This document shows, in pieces, positions 1-8,196 of a stretch of DNA of 64,000 nt. Under the pieces are notes generated by a model. It made no database searches, had not been told where the DNA came from, and worked only from the letters and a program-made list of their open reading frames with translations. Numbering within the stretch: position 1 is the first letter of the stretch; each line of letters opens with the position of its first letter. Origin of the DNA: Acuticoccus sp051016205 (lineage in GTDB: Bacteria; Pseudomonadota; Alphaproteobacteria; Rhizobiales; Amorphaceae); NCBI GenBank assembly GCA_051016205.1, contig CP136534.1, positions 1,674,001 through 1,738,000 of the forward strand, given 5' to 3'. The position numbers and the translations under genes are program-made.

Positions 1-368
1 TGAACGGCAAGTTTGTCCGCCGAGCACGCCTCCGCATCCGGAATCGGGCAGGCATGCAATGCGAGCTCCGAGCCCTTTGCGGTCATTCATGTTCGGACTT
101 GCAAAGGCCGACTTAAGAAGCCAGAGCGGGCCTTAGTGCTTATTGGTAGCTCCATAAAAGCGGACGTAGGCTGTGAGCCTGGAACCTCTGCCCCTTCCCA
201 AGAACAGAGCACTCTCTTTCGAGAGGTGCGACGGCAGTGGACAGTTTCGCGAGTAATCGTGCCGCGATGTGAGGAATAACGCGGAACCCATATCGATCAC
301 TAGATTTTCCCGGGTCCTGTATCAAGGGATACCGAAGCAGTAACTCGCCGCTTGATTGTTGGATGCTC
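1..368. other. Non-coding or unresolved stretch
   Basis: No gene is recognised here. Short open frames exist on both strands but none shows a family motif or a convincing ribosome binding site. The stretch lies downstream of the cyclase/ATPase gene that ends at 369 and may hold its terminator, but no clear stem plus T-run was seen. Confidence 0.5.
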
Positions 369-3300
369 TCAGTTCCTTGTATCGATCTTGGAGTTATCCA
401 GCGACAACTCGTCCAGTAGCGCCTTCGCTTCAGTAAGGTCGCACGTGTCACTTCCCTCTGTAAACCAACCGTAGACTGGGGCCAACAGATCAATGGCATT
501 GCTCGTTTCGCCGCCATCGCGCATCAGGCGCGCAAGTCCAGTCGCGGCGCGCAACTCCCAGAGCTTCGCATTTTGCTCGCGAGCGATAGCGAGCGCGCGG
601 CGATAGTCGTCCCTCGCGACGACATCACCGCCTACGCCCAACCGTGCAGCGTCGGCAAGCATTCGAAAGACCTCGGCGTTCGCCCAGCTCTCCGAGCCCT
701 CTTCGGTCATTGCGAAGAGCTCGCGTCGGGTTTCTGCCGCTTCGTCGTATCGTTTCAACGCCACCAGATCGCCTAGGTGGTGGGCAAAGAGGTAAGGCCT
801 ATAGATATGAGTGTTCGTTTCCCGGCACAGCGCCATGCCTTCTTCCATGGCATCGGCCGCTTCTTTCGGCTTGCCCAGCGCTGGCAGCGCGGCGGCAAGT
901 ATGAGCGTTGCTATTCCCTTCCACATGACCAATCCCAACTCGTCCGCGAGTCGGATCGAGCGGCGTGCATAATCCTCAGCGATTTCATTCTTGTTGAGCA
1001 GTCGGGCGATGAATGCGAAGTGGGTATAGCAGTAGCCGATAGTATTCGAATGGCCAAGCTCATCGGACTCTTCCGGTACACCAATCATCTCATCCCATGC
1101 TTGGTCTGGAAAGCCGCGACATGCGAGGCCAATGGCGCGGTAGCACCGCAGACCCAGACGGGGGCTCTGGCCATATTGCCATGTGAGGTCGCGCTCGCGC
1201 GTGGGGTCGTAAAGAGCAAGCGCCCGTTCCAGATCTGCCTTGGCCGCATCGAAAGCACCCGTCATCATCCGGCTCAGGCAAATCGAGCGCACCGCCATAA
1301 AAACGTGGTCCGGGTTCCTGTCGCCGACCGTAGCGTCGACCATTGCCTCGGCGATCCTACGGGCGCTCGCGTGGTCGCCGCTGACATGACGTAGGAGCCA
1401 GTTGCCGTAGTAAATCGGGAGACGAAGCGGGGACTCGCCCATCGTATCGACCAGCCGGCGTGCTTCGGCGAACCCTTCAAATGTGACAGGATGGGCGTAA
1501 CCGAGCCCGCCCATGTTGGCATGGTTGAGTCGGAGCAGAAGGTCCAACTCACGCTGCTTGTTGGAGAGGTTGTCGCCCGCCATGCGCACGAGACGCAAGG
1601 CGCTTTCGAAGTGGCTCGCCGCCTCGCGAAAGGCGGGCCGTGCAAGCGCGCTGTCGCCGGCTCGTGTCCAATAGTTTATGGCCTTCTGGGTAGCGCCGGC
1701 GGCTTGAGCATGGTGGGCGAGGATCTCGGCCTTCGTTTCAGCGTTTGCCTCTAGCGTTGCGAGCAGGTCAGCATGAATCGATTGCCGCCGGGACTTCAAC
1801 AGGCTCTCATACGCGGCGTCGCGCACCAGAGCATGTTTGAAGAGATAACTCGCCTCAGGTGCTGAGCCCCGGCGGAAGACCAGTTCCGCTTCAACCAAAC
1901 GGTCCACCGCGTCGGTCAGTTCGCCATCGGATTGCGAAGCGATGGCAGCGAGCGTGCGGTGGTCAAATGTCCGACCGATCACCGACGCGATCTGGGCGAC
2001 TTCCTTGACCGGGCGTATACGGTCCAGACGGGCCATCAGACTGTCATGCAACGTCGTCGGTATGGATAGTTCACTGAGTGGGCCTGTGAGAACATAGGCG
2101 TCGCGGTCTTCACGCAAGGCCTCGGACTCCAAGACCGCCTTGGCGATTTCCTCGACGAATAAAGGCACGCCGTCGGTCTTAGCCGCAATCTCATCGAGCA
2201 CAGCATCGGGCAGAGGTTTGCCCCCGCCAACACGCGTCGCGATCGCTGCGACCTGCGAACGCCCAAGTCGGTTCAGCATCAGGCGCGTCACGACCGGATG
2301 GCCGCCAAACCCGTGTTCGAATGTCGGACGCGCGGTCATCAAAGCCATGACGCGCGAGCGAGCGACCACGTCGAGCGCAACTTCGATGAGCTCGAGTGTC
2401 GTCGGATCGATCCAGTGAACATCCTCAATCACGAAGAACACTGGCCGAACGTCGGCCAGACCCGCCAACTGGTCGATCAAAACGCGAAGCGTTTGTCCGC
2501 GCTGTTGCTCCGGGCTGAGTTTGAGGGCGCCGTATCGCGCCTCCCCGTCGAGTTCGAGCAACGGCGCGATCAATGCCGCCTGTGCGGCTACATCCGCCGT
2601 GCCCTGTTCCAAAAGCGTCTCAAGTTTGTCGAGGCGCGTGCTGTTGTCGTCTTGCCGGGCGAACCCAGAGCCCAGGTTCAACTGCTGGATCGCGGGGTAC
2701 AGAGCACTGTCGGTATGGTAGGGCGAGCATTGGTAGCGGATCTGAGTATGATCGCGGTGACGAAGGCTATCTAAAAGCGCCTGGGTAATGCGCGACTTGC
2801 CGATCCCCGCCTCGCCTGTGAGGAGAACCACCTGGCCATCGCCGGCGGTGGCCTGATCCCATCGCTCCAGGAGCAGCGCCAGTTCCTGGTCGCGCCCGAC
2901 GATGTCGCTCATGGCAGCCGAACCACGTCCAGCAAATCGGCTCTCTAGTACTCGCTCGCCGACCACAGCGAACACGGCGACCGGGCCGGTCAGGCCCTTC
3001 ACGTCATGCGGGCCCAAATCAATGAGGTCGAACAGGCCCCCTAAGAGCTGGCTGGTCATCTCGGCCACCACGATTTGGTTCGGGGCCGCAAGCGCCTGAA
3101 GCCGCGCGGCGAGATTGGGTGTATCGCCCACCACGGTCTCTTCGCGGGCCGAACCCTCGCCGATCAGATCGCCGACCACCACGAGCCCCGTTGCGATTCC
3201 AATCCGGGCAGTGAGTGGCGTACCGTCCGGCGCCCGAAGCCGCGCGATGGCGTCGAGGATCGACATCCCGGCCCGAACCGCTCGCTCGGCCTCGTTTTCA

Positions 3301-3743
3301 TGCGCTCGCGGCCAGCCGAAATAGGCCAGCACGCCATCTCCCATAAACTTTGCAACGTGTGCGTCCAGACGCGCGATCTCGCCGGCGACGGCGTTCTGGA
3401 AGCCCCGGATCACCTCGCCCATGTCCTCGGGATCAAGGCTCGCCGACAAGGCTGTCGAGCCAACCAGATCGACGAACATAACGGTCAGCTGGCGTCGCTC
3501 CGCGGCTTGGTTGCTGGGAGCCAGCGCGGGGCTGTCTTCTTTGGGGGGTTGGGGTTTTTGCTGCTCTAAAGCGCCGACGTTCGCCAACAATCGACGCCTC
3601 GGTCCGAGCGGTAATCCTAAGTTTTTCAAATCCTCTTCGGTGATATGCGGAAGATCAAACAGTCCGACTTCGTTCTCGGCGAACAGATCGGCATACTTGC
3701 CCAAATCAAGACTTTCCAACCATTGTCTGATGTCGTGCGCCAT
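369..3743 (-). CDS. SAM domain / class III nucleotide cyclase / AAA-type ATPase / TPR signalling protein
   Basis: A 1124-residue multidomain protein. Residues about 5-55 look like a SAM domain (IRQWLESLDLGKYADLF), a protein-interaction module. Residues about 85-265 form a class III adenylate/guanylate cyclase domain, with the two metal-binding aspartates at D92 (MFVDLVGST) and D136 (FMGDGVLAYFG). From about 280 an STAND/AAA-like ATPase follows, with Walker A GEAGIGKS (about 310-317) and a Walker B-like FFVIEDVHW. The C-terminal half is helical and TPR-like. This SAM-cyclase-ATPase-TPR order is common in soil and rhizobial bacteria, where the effector or ligand is usually unknown. Whether the domain makes cAMP or cGMP, or is active, cannot be told from sequence. 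It stands alone, with no operon partner, at the left of a probable genomic island. Confidence 0.9.
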   Translation of the reverse strand: MAHDIRQWLESLDLGKYADLFAENEVGLFDLPHITEEDLKNLGLPLGPRRRLLANVGALEQQKPQPPKEDSPALAPSNQAAERRQLTVMFVDLVGSTALSASLDPEDMGEVIRGFQNAVAGEIARLDAHVAKFMGDGVLAYFGWPRAHENEAERAVRAGMSILDAIARLRAPDGTPLTARIGIATGLVVVGDLIGEGSAREETVVGDTPNLAARLQALAAPNQIVVAEMTSQLLGGLFDLIDLGPHDVKGLTGPVAVFAVVGERVLESRFAGRGSAAMSDIVGRDQELALLLERWDQATAGDGQVVLLTGEAGIGKSRITQALLDSLRHRDHTQIRYQCSPYHTDSALYPAIQQLNLGSGFARQDDNSTRLDKLETLLEQGTADVAAQAALIAPLLELDGEARYGALKLSPEQQRGQTLRVLIDQLAGLADVRPVFFVIEDVHWIDPTTLELIEVALDVVARSRVMALMTARPTFEHGFGGHPVVTRLMLNRLGRSQVAAIATRVGGGKPLPDAVLDEIAAKTDGVPLFVEEIAKAVLESEALREDRDAYVLTGPLSELSIPTTLHDSLMARLDRIRPVKEVAQIASVIGRTFDHRTLAAIASQSDGELTDAVDRLVEAELVFRRGSAPEASYLFKHALVRDAAYESLLKSRRQSIHADLLATLEANAETKAEILAHHAQAAGATQKAINYWTRAGDSALARPAFREAASHFESALRLVRMAGDNLSNKQRELDLLLRLNHANMGGLGYAHPVTFEGFAEARRLVDTMGESPLRLPIYYGNWLLRHVSGDHASARRIAEAMVDATVGDRNPDHVFMAVRSICLSRMMTGAFDAAKADLERALALYDPTRERDLTWQYGQSPRLGLRCYRAIGLACRGFPDQAWDEMIGVPEESDELGHSNTIGYCYTHFAFIARLLNKNEIAEDYARRSIRLADELGLVMWKGIATLILAAALPALGKPKEAADAMEEGMALCRETNTHIYRPYLFAHHLGDLVALKRYDEAAETRRELFAMTEEGSESWANAEVFRMLADAARLGVGGDVVARDDYRRALAIAREQNAKLWELRAATGLARLMRDGGETSNAIDLLAPVYGWFTEGSDTCDLTEAKALLDELSLDNSKIDTRN

Positions 3744-4047
3744 CGTGGTACCCCTCGCGACATCCTATCAGACGAAGACGGTCGGGCTAGGCACTACAGG
3801 TCGCAACCATTGCGATGTTCCGGTCTTCATCAAGAAACCGACCTTCGCCGTCTTCATCTGAAAGACCGCTTCGTCCGCTTCCCACGCCTTACAACGGTTG
3901 TTCGGCCCTGCCTCATAGCGCCGGGGCGACACCGCCTCGCCGACAAGTTCAGCCCGACCACGCCGACCAGAATGCGCTGCACTCTCAACCCTAGGAAGAA
4001 TTTCGATCGTTTCTGCACTACGGTCTACCCTATAGTGTAACATGGGC
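3744..4047. other. Intergenic region upstream of the cyclase/ATPase gene
   Basis: About 300 bases between the start of the minus-strand cyclase gene and the stop of the minus-strand HTH-ATPase gene. It should contain the cyclase promoter. I see no recognisable gene, and I could not assign -35/-10 boxes with confidence. Confidence 0.4.
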
Positions 4048-5613
4048 TTAAGATGGTATCGCATCATCGTCATCAAGATCGGCCGGATCGAAGGGCACTC
4101 CGAGGTTTCTGTAATTCTCCTCTCGGCCTTCGGGCGTTTCGTCGTCGTAGTCCGCGTCAGCCATGGCCAGCTCTTCTTTTACCGCCTTGCGGGCCGCGGC
4201 GAGTGCTTCGGCGTCAAACGTTCTGTTCGGATCGGAACCGACAATGCGTGTAGCTTGAGCAATGATTTCAATCATCTCGGCCGGGGTTGTGCGGGAAAGA
4301 GCAGATCCCAATTCCTTATCCGAGATCTCCACGCCTTCTGGAAGATACTGGCGGGCGATTGGAACAATCTGGCTCCAGCTGCGAATGGCCCCAATCTGAA
4401 TTCTGCGATCGATGCGCCCTGGTCGTTTGAGGATTCTGGGATCGATCTTTCGGGGGTAGTTGGTGGTTGCCACCCAGAACGTGCCGCGCGGGTTTCTGGG
4501 TGTGTCCATCCCGTCCAGGAACGTAAGCACCTCGGAGCTAGGCCGGTACAAAGCGTCAATCTCTTCGGCAACGATAAGCGTGGGCCTTGGGTTGCGCGCT
4601 ACAACGGCGGTAACTGGGAAAACAAGGTTGCTTGGTGCGTACACGACGCAAAGATCTTTATGGAGCGCGTAGGCGAGTGCCTTGAGTATCGAGGTCTTGC
4701 CGGTACTAGGTGGACCCGTCAGGAGCAATTTTCGCAATCCTGGCTGGTTGAAGCGCGTGTAGAGTTCAAGCTGCTCGCGAAATGCCCGATGGTCGTCCAG
4801 GACGGCCCGGTATTGTGGGTGGCTTTGAAACCGCTCCGCTTCCTGGCCTACAGCTTTCCACGGGGAAAAGTGCAACGTGCCGTCGAGGTCCATCGCTTCC
4901 CATAGGCCGGTGCGTCCCGGGCTGGTGCGAAGTTGCGTTCGGCCTGTTGCCAGGATCGTCTCAAGCGCAAGAAACGCAGCACGCGTGCCGAGTGCTTGCT
5001 CAACGGTTGTGTGGCCGGTTCCAATGCGGATTCGCAGCAAAACAACTTTCTCACGGCCTGCGGTGATCAGGAACGCGCCGTACTCGTCCTTGAAGCGCAA
5101 ACGTGCCGCACCGCGTCGCGACTTGCTAAATTCCGGTTTCCCGGCGGAGTAGCCGTAATCTGATGGGATGGGGGTAATGCTAAGGCCACGAGCGCGCGGC
5201 GCATCGACCAATTTCATAGTGACAGTATTATAGTAGCCGGGTTGTTTGACATTGATCAGGAAGGCGTCAGGGTCAGAATCAATGTGCTCGGCATAGAGGT
5301 GGCGAAGAACCTCGATGACGGGACGCCTCTTCCCGGGTGGCTGCTCGGTAAGCGTCTTGTTTGGGAAGGGTTGTTCCTTGGGCTTCACGCCGCCACGGGC
5401 CTCAATGAGCTGGGCGAGTTCTATGCCAAGGTGCGGGGCTAACTTCGATAGGGTGGCGTCCCGTGCGGTGCCGCGACGGTAGATGTTTCTGACAGCATCC
5501 GACGAAAGGCCGGCCCGGCGCGAGATCCAAGCCGGTGAACGGCCAATCTCTTCCATTTGTTCGGAGATCAGAGCCGCCAAGGGCGTGAGGGTTTCCGGGG
5601 GTTTGGTGGTCAT
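4048..5613 (-). CDS. AAA+ ATPase with N-terminal helix-turn-helix
   Basis: A 521-residue protein. Residues about 10-75 resemble an XRE-type helix-turn-helix (SPAWISRRAGLSSDAVRNIY), then comes an unassigned middle region of about 190 residues. The C-terminal half is a BCS1/ATAD3-like AAA+ module: Walker A GPPSTGKTS at 300-308, Walker B-like LIVAEE at 346-351 with Glu in place of the usual Asp, a sensor-1 TTN at 383-385, and an arginine-finger segment RPGRIDRR near 397-404. The tail is very acidic (DDDD near 514-517). Its role is unknown. The HTH suggests DNA binding, and the position on a probable tRNA-Ser island suggests an accessory job such as regulation or defence; both are inference. The ATPase call itself is firm. 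Confidence 0.85.
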   Translation of the reverse strand: MTTKPPETLTPLAALISEQMEEIGRSPAWISRRAGLSSDAVRNIYRRGTARDATLSKLAPHLGIELAQLIEARGGVKPKEQPFPNKTLTEQPPGKRRPVIEVLRHLYAEHIDSDPDAFLINVKQPGYYNTVTMKLVDAPRARGLSITPIPSDYGYSAGKPEFSKSRRGAARLRFKDEYGAFLITAGREKVVLLRIRIGTGHTTVEQALGTRAAFLALETILATGRTQLRTSPGRTGLWEAMDLDGTLHFSPWKAVGQEAERFQSHPQYRAVLDDHRAFREQLELYTRFNQPGLRKLLLTGPPSTGKTSILKALAYALHKDLCVVYAPSNLVFPVTAVVARNPRPTLIVAEEIDALYRPSSEVLTFLDGMDTPRNPRGTFWVATTNYPRKIDPRILKRPGRIDRRIQIGAIRSWSQIVPIARQYLPEGVEISDKELGSALSRTTPAEMIEIIAQATRIVGSDPNRTFDAEALAAARKAVKEELAMADADYDDETPEGREENYRNLGVPFDPADLDDDDAIPS

Positions 5614-5730
5614 GAGCGGTCAAATTATCGGTAAAAAGCGCGGTCAACCTTAAAGGTGTTAAAGGTTTTATCATGAATATACCCAATTTGCGTATTGAAT
5701 GCAATATTTTTCGCGAATTCGTGCGCTTTC
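5614..5730. other. AT-rich gap containing the probable promoter of the HTH-ATPase gene
   Basis: This short stretch is visibly richer in A and T than its surroundings, for example around 5650-5710. It lies directly upstream of the minus-strand HTH-ATPase gene. Promoter content is inferred from position and composition only. Confidence 0.35.
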
Positions 5731-5940
5731 TCAACGACTTAATCGGATCTCTGGTGTTTCTCTAGGTAGGGGAATGGCGATAGTTCGTGGAGCGGTTTGT
5801 GCCGTGGCCTCCACCGAACCTCTACGGTCGTCCTGGCCTGCCCGGCGCCAAGCCTCGGGCCATTTGGGGTAAAGGATAAGGGCCACCAAAACGACGGCGC
5901 TCAAGAGAATGGCTGCGGCTGATAGGAAGATGCTGGCCAT
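5731..5940 (-). CDS. Small single-pass membrane protein, hypothetical
   Basis: About 69 residues starting MASIFLSAAAILLS. A long hydrophobic stretch near residues 2-25 predicts one transmembrane helix, followed by a short polar, basic tail. I chose the ATG at 5940 because AGGGA lies six bases upstream; an earlier in-frame ATG at 5964 exists but is less well placed. No family is recognised. It lies between the HTH-ATPase gene and an IS3-family insertion, inside the probable genomic island. It is short and could be spurious, but the leading hydrophobic helix and ribosome binding site argue for a real gene. Confidence 0.5.
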   Translation of the reverse strand: MASIFLSAAAILLSAVVLVALILYPKWPEAWRRAGQDDRRGSVEATAQTAPRTIAIPLPRETPEIRLSR

Positions 5941-5984
5941 CACGTGTCCCTGAGCGGCCCCCACGAGGTGGTCTAGCTACGATG

Positions 5985-6821
5985 TTAGTGAAGTGTTGGT
6001 CTTTGCACCAGCGGTAGCCTGGCGGGCGGAGCCGCTCCTACGAGCGGAGCCGGCCAGGCGGGTGGCAGGAACACGACCGTCTCAGGAGCGGGAGCCTGGT
6101 AGCGCAGAGCGCTGTGTGGGCGGACGCCATTGAAATGGCGACGCCAGCTCTCGATCACGGTGCGGGCCTCGCGAAGCGTATAAAAGATCTCGCCGTCGAG
6201 TAGCTCGTCGCGCATTCGGGCGTTGAAGCTCTCGATAGTGCCGTTCTCCCATGGACTTCCCGGGGCGATGTACGCGGTGCTGGCTCCCACACCGTGGATC
6301 CACTGGACCGCCTTGGCGACGAATTCGGGGCCGTTGTCTGAGCGAATGTGGGCCGGCACGCCGCGTAGGATGAACAGGTCCGACAGGACGTCGATCACGT
6401 CGGTGCTTCTCAGCCGCCGCTCGACCCGGATCGCGAGACACTCGTGGGTGAACTCGTCGACCACGTTCAGCATGCGGTACTTCCTTCCGTCATGGGTGCG
6501 ATCCTCCATGAAATCGTACGACCACACGTGGTTCGGCCTCTCTGCGCGCAGCCGCACGCACGACCCATCGTTCAGCCACAACCGACCGCGCTTGGGTTGC
6601 CGGGCCGGCACCTTCAGCCCTTCGCGTCGCCAGATCCGCTCCACCCGCTTGTCGTTCACCAGCCAACCAGCTCGACGCAGGAGCTCGGTGATCCGGCGAT
6701 AACCGTAGCGCCCGTACTGCCGTGCGAGCTCGATGATGTCTTCGGTGAGCCGCGCCTCGTCTTCCCGACCGTGGGGGATCTTGCGCTGGGTGGAGCGATG
6801 CTGCCCGAGCACGCGGCACAC
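5985..6821 (-). CDS. IS3-family transposase OrfB (DDE integrase core)
   Basis: The catalytic half of the transposase, 278 residues from the first ATG. It carries the HTH_21 segment (YGRYGYRRITELLR) and the rve core with the DDE residues: Asp in WSYDFMED, Asp in SDNGPEF, and Glu in ENGTIESF. In IS3 elements OrfB is made by -1 frameshifting from OrfA. Its frame does run open upstream to about 6897 (LLSPSRRRACVEHVRQVLDL), overlapping the end of OrfA, and the spacing fits a -1 shift. The stop codon lies at the very left end of the element. It looks intact, so the element may still be active. Confidence 0.9.
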   Translation of the reverse strand: MCRVLGQHRSTQRKIPHGREDEARLTEDIIELARQYGRYGYRRITELLRRAGWLVNDKRVERIWRREGLKVPARQPKRGRLWLNDGSCVRLRAERPNHVWSYDFMEDRTHDGRKYRMLNVVDEFTHECLAIRVERRLRSTDVIDVLSDLFILRGVPAHIRSDNGPEFVAKAVQWIHGVGASTAYIAPGSPWENGTIESFNARMRDELLDGEIFYTLREARTVIESWRRHFNGVRPHSALRYQAPAPETVVFLPPAWPAPLVGAAPPARLPLVQRPTLH

Positions 6822-7219
6822 GCGCCGCTCGGGCAGATCCAGAACCTGGCGGACGTGCTCAACACACGCCCGCCGACGCGAAGGGCTCAGAAGTTTCCCT
6901 GTGCCGCTTCCTTCAAGATCAGCTTGTCGAGCGTGAGATCAGACACCGCCCGCCGCAGCCGCGCGTTCTCCTGTTCGAGATCCTTAATCCGGCGAACCTG
7001 ATCGCTCTTCAGCCCGCCATACTCCTTGCGCCAGCGATAATACGTCACCTCGGTCACGCCGATCTGACGGATCGCATCGGCAACCGGTGTCCCCTGCGCC
7101 GTCAGCACATCCACCTGGCGCAGCTTCGCGACGATCTCTTCAGCCTTGTGCCGCTTCCTTGGCATCGTGGTCCTCCTCGTCCGGCTCCTCAAAGCCATAC
7201 CTCAGGATGGACCACTTCA
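5989..7219 (-). mobile_element. IS3-family insertion sequence (IS407-like)
   Basis: About 1.23 kb with two overlapping minus-strand frames typical of IS3 elements. The ends are inferred from the matching termini TGAAGTG: 5989-5995 on the left, and its complement within 7212-7219 on the right. The inverted repeats are short and imperfect as far as I can see. I found no clear 3-4 base target duplication: the left flank ends TTAG and the right flank begins GTGG. That would fit a deletion or rearrangement after insertion, or a slightly wrong end assignment. A nuclease gene fragment starts immediately to the right. Confidence 0.75.
6887..7165 (-). CDS. IS3-family transposase OrfA (HTH)
   Basis: About 92 residues from MPRKRHKAEEIVAKL. 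It has the IS3 OrfA helix-turn-helix (PVADAIRQIGVTEVTYYRWRKEYG) followed by a leucine-rich coiled coil (IKDLEQENARLRRAVSDL) used for multimerisation. It ends KEAAQGNF, the usual position of the frameshift into OrfB in the IS407 group. An upstream in-frame ATG at 7198 is possible but extends beyond the normal family start. Confidence 0.88.
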   Translation of the reverse strand: MPRKRHKAEEIVAKLRQVDVLTAQGTPVADAIRQIGVTEVTYYRWRKEYGGLKSDQVRRIKDLEQENARLRRAVSDLTLDKLILKEAAQGNF

Positions 7220-7416
7220 GTGGGCGAGGCTCAAGGGTCGTGGACGGCGACACGCTCGTTGTGCGCCTCAGAGACGGCCGCACAGAGCGGGTTCGCATGG
7301 CGGGCATTGATGCCGCCGAGCTTCGTGCCAGGTGCGCTCACGAGCTCGGCAACGCACTAGCGGAGATCAGAACAAATGACCGACAAGTTGACTGTTATCC
7401 CGGGCGCCGAAGATGA
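7220..7416 (+). pseudogene. Truncated staphylococcal-nuclease-like (thermonuclease) fragment
   Basis: Directly at the right end of the IS3 element, the plus strand reads VVDGDTLVVRLRDGRTERVR then AGIDAAELRARC. This matches the start of an SNase/TNase domain (GDT...RVRLxGIDAPE). The reading frame ends about 50 residues later, and the C-terminal half of the domain (the second catalytic Arg/Glu region) is absent. The 5' end is lost at the IS junction. I read it as a dead gene remnant, cut by the insertion and by a later 3' deletion. Confidence 0.65.
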
Positions 7417-7576
7417 ACTGCGCGCTGAAATCGAAGAGTTGAAGCGGCGGCTGCCGATCCTGGCTGAGCTGTCCAAGCAAATAGCGGCGGCGCGGAAGCT
7501 TAGTTTTGATGCGCACATTGAGGCGGGCTTCTCCGAAGATCAGGCGCTTAGACTGTGTGAGAACATATTGCTTTAG
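7376..7576 (+). CDS. Small helical protein, phage/island-like, hypothetical
   Basis: 66 residues, mostly helical and charged (ELRAEIEELKRRLPILAELSKQIAAARK), ending in a short segment that looks like a small helical island protein. A GGAG motif sits a few bases before the ATG. It overlaps the end of the nuclease remnant in another frame. It is the first of a plus-strand row of small genes leading to the excisionase and integrase, as is common in integrated elements. No family is recognised. Confidence 0.55.
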   Translation: MTDKLTVIPGAEDELRAEIEELKRRLPILAELSKQIAAARKLSFDAHIEAGFSEDQALRLCENILL

Positions 7577-7662
7577 GGGACCAATAGCGCGGTGGCAGCG
7601 GCAAAGGGGTGTTCCCTCAATGCGTTCGCCCTGGGCGGAATTCAGAAGGGTGGCATAGTCCA

Positions 7663-7854
7663 ATGGGTCGAACTTCTCGCCATTTTGCCTATGGCAAGTT
7701 CTACAAGTACCGCCCGACGCGGGAGCTCACCCACACGGAGCTGGTAGCGTTGGTGAACATGCTGATGCGCATCTCCTCCAAATACCACGAAGGCCTCGTC
7801 CACGATCTCCCTGAAAGCCTTCAGGAGATGTTCGAGTTTGACGAGGAGGTGTGA
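7663..7854 (+). CDS. Small hypothetical protein of the integrated element
   Basis: About 63 residues from MGRTSRHFAYGKFYKYRPTR; I prefer this ATG because AAGGGTGG precedes it at a suitable distance. It has an aromatic, basic N-terminus and an acidic C-terminus (LQEMFEFDEEV). No domain is recognised. It lies between another small gene and the AlpA-like gene on the same strand. The even amino acid composition and the ribosome binding site make it more likely real than not. Confidence 0.5.
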   Translation: MGRTSRHFAYGKFYKYRPTRELTHTELVALVNMLMRISSKYHEGLVHDLPESLQEMFEFDEEV

Positions 7855-7920
7855 AATGACCGGCACGATGCAGCCCTTGCTGCCTGGGCCTCATGGTGAC
7901 TGAAGGCCAAGCGAAGGAGC

Positions 7921-8196
7921 ATGAAGGTCGTGACACGCTCAGCCCAAACCGCTGCAACAGCCTATCCACCCGTCATGCTGGATGAGCCCGCCGCCGCGGC
8001 CTACGTGTCGATCAGCGTAAGCAAGATCCGCGAGCTACGCGAAATCGGGGACTTCCCGAAGCGGGTGAAAATCGGCAGTCGACGCCTCTACAGGAGGTCT
8101 GACCTTGACGCATGGGCTTTATCGCTGCCCGCTGAGGGGGAGGAAGACGGCGATGGGGCTGAGGGAACATGCCACGCGGACGAGGTGTTCGGTTGA
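7921..8196 (+). CDS. AlpA-like / excisionase-family DNA-binding protein
   Basis: 91 residues. After a short leader, residues about 20-70 match the MerR/AlpA-like HTH_17 fold of excisionases: LDEPAAAAYVSISVSKIREL, then DFPKRVKIGSRRLYRRSDLDAW. Such proteins act as directionality factors or regulators for the adjacent tyrosine integrase. The gene overlaps the start of the integrase by about 28 bases, so the two are translationally linked. The position next to the integrase and the tRNA-Ser supports a role in controlling excision of the island. Confidence 0.8.
   Translation: MKVVTRSAQTAATAYPPVMLDEPAAAAYVSISVSKIRELREIGDFPKRVKIGSRRLYRRSDLDAWALSLPAEGEEDGDGAEGTCHADEVFG

Noticed and set aside
1..279. 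Small plus-strand frame at the window start
   Set aside because: No ribosome binding site or recognisable motif; not supported as a gene.
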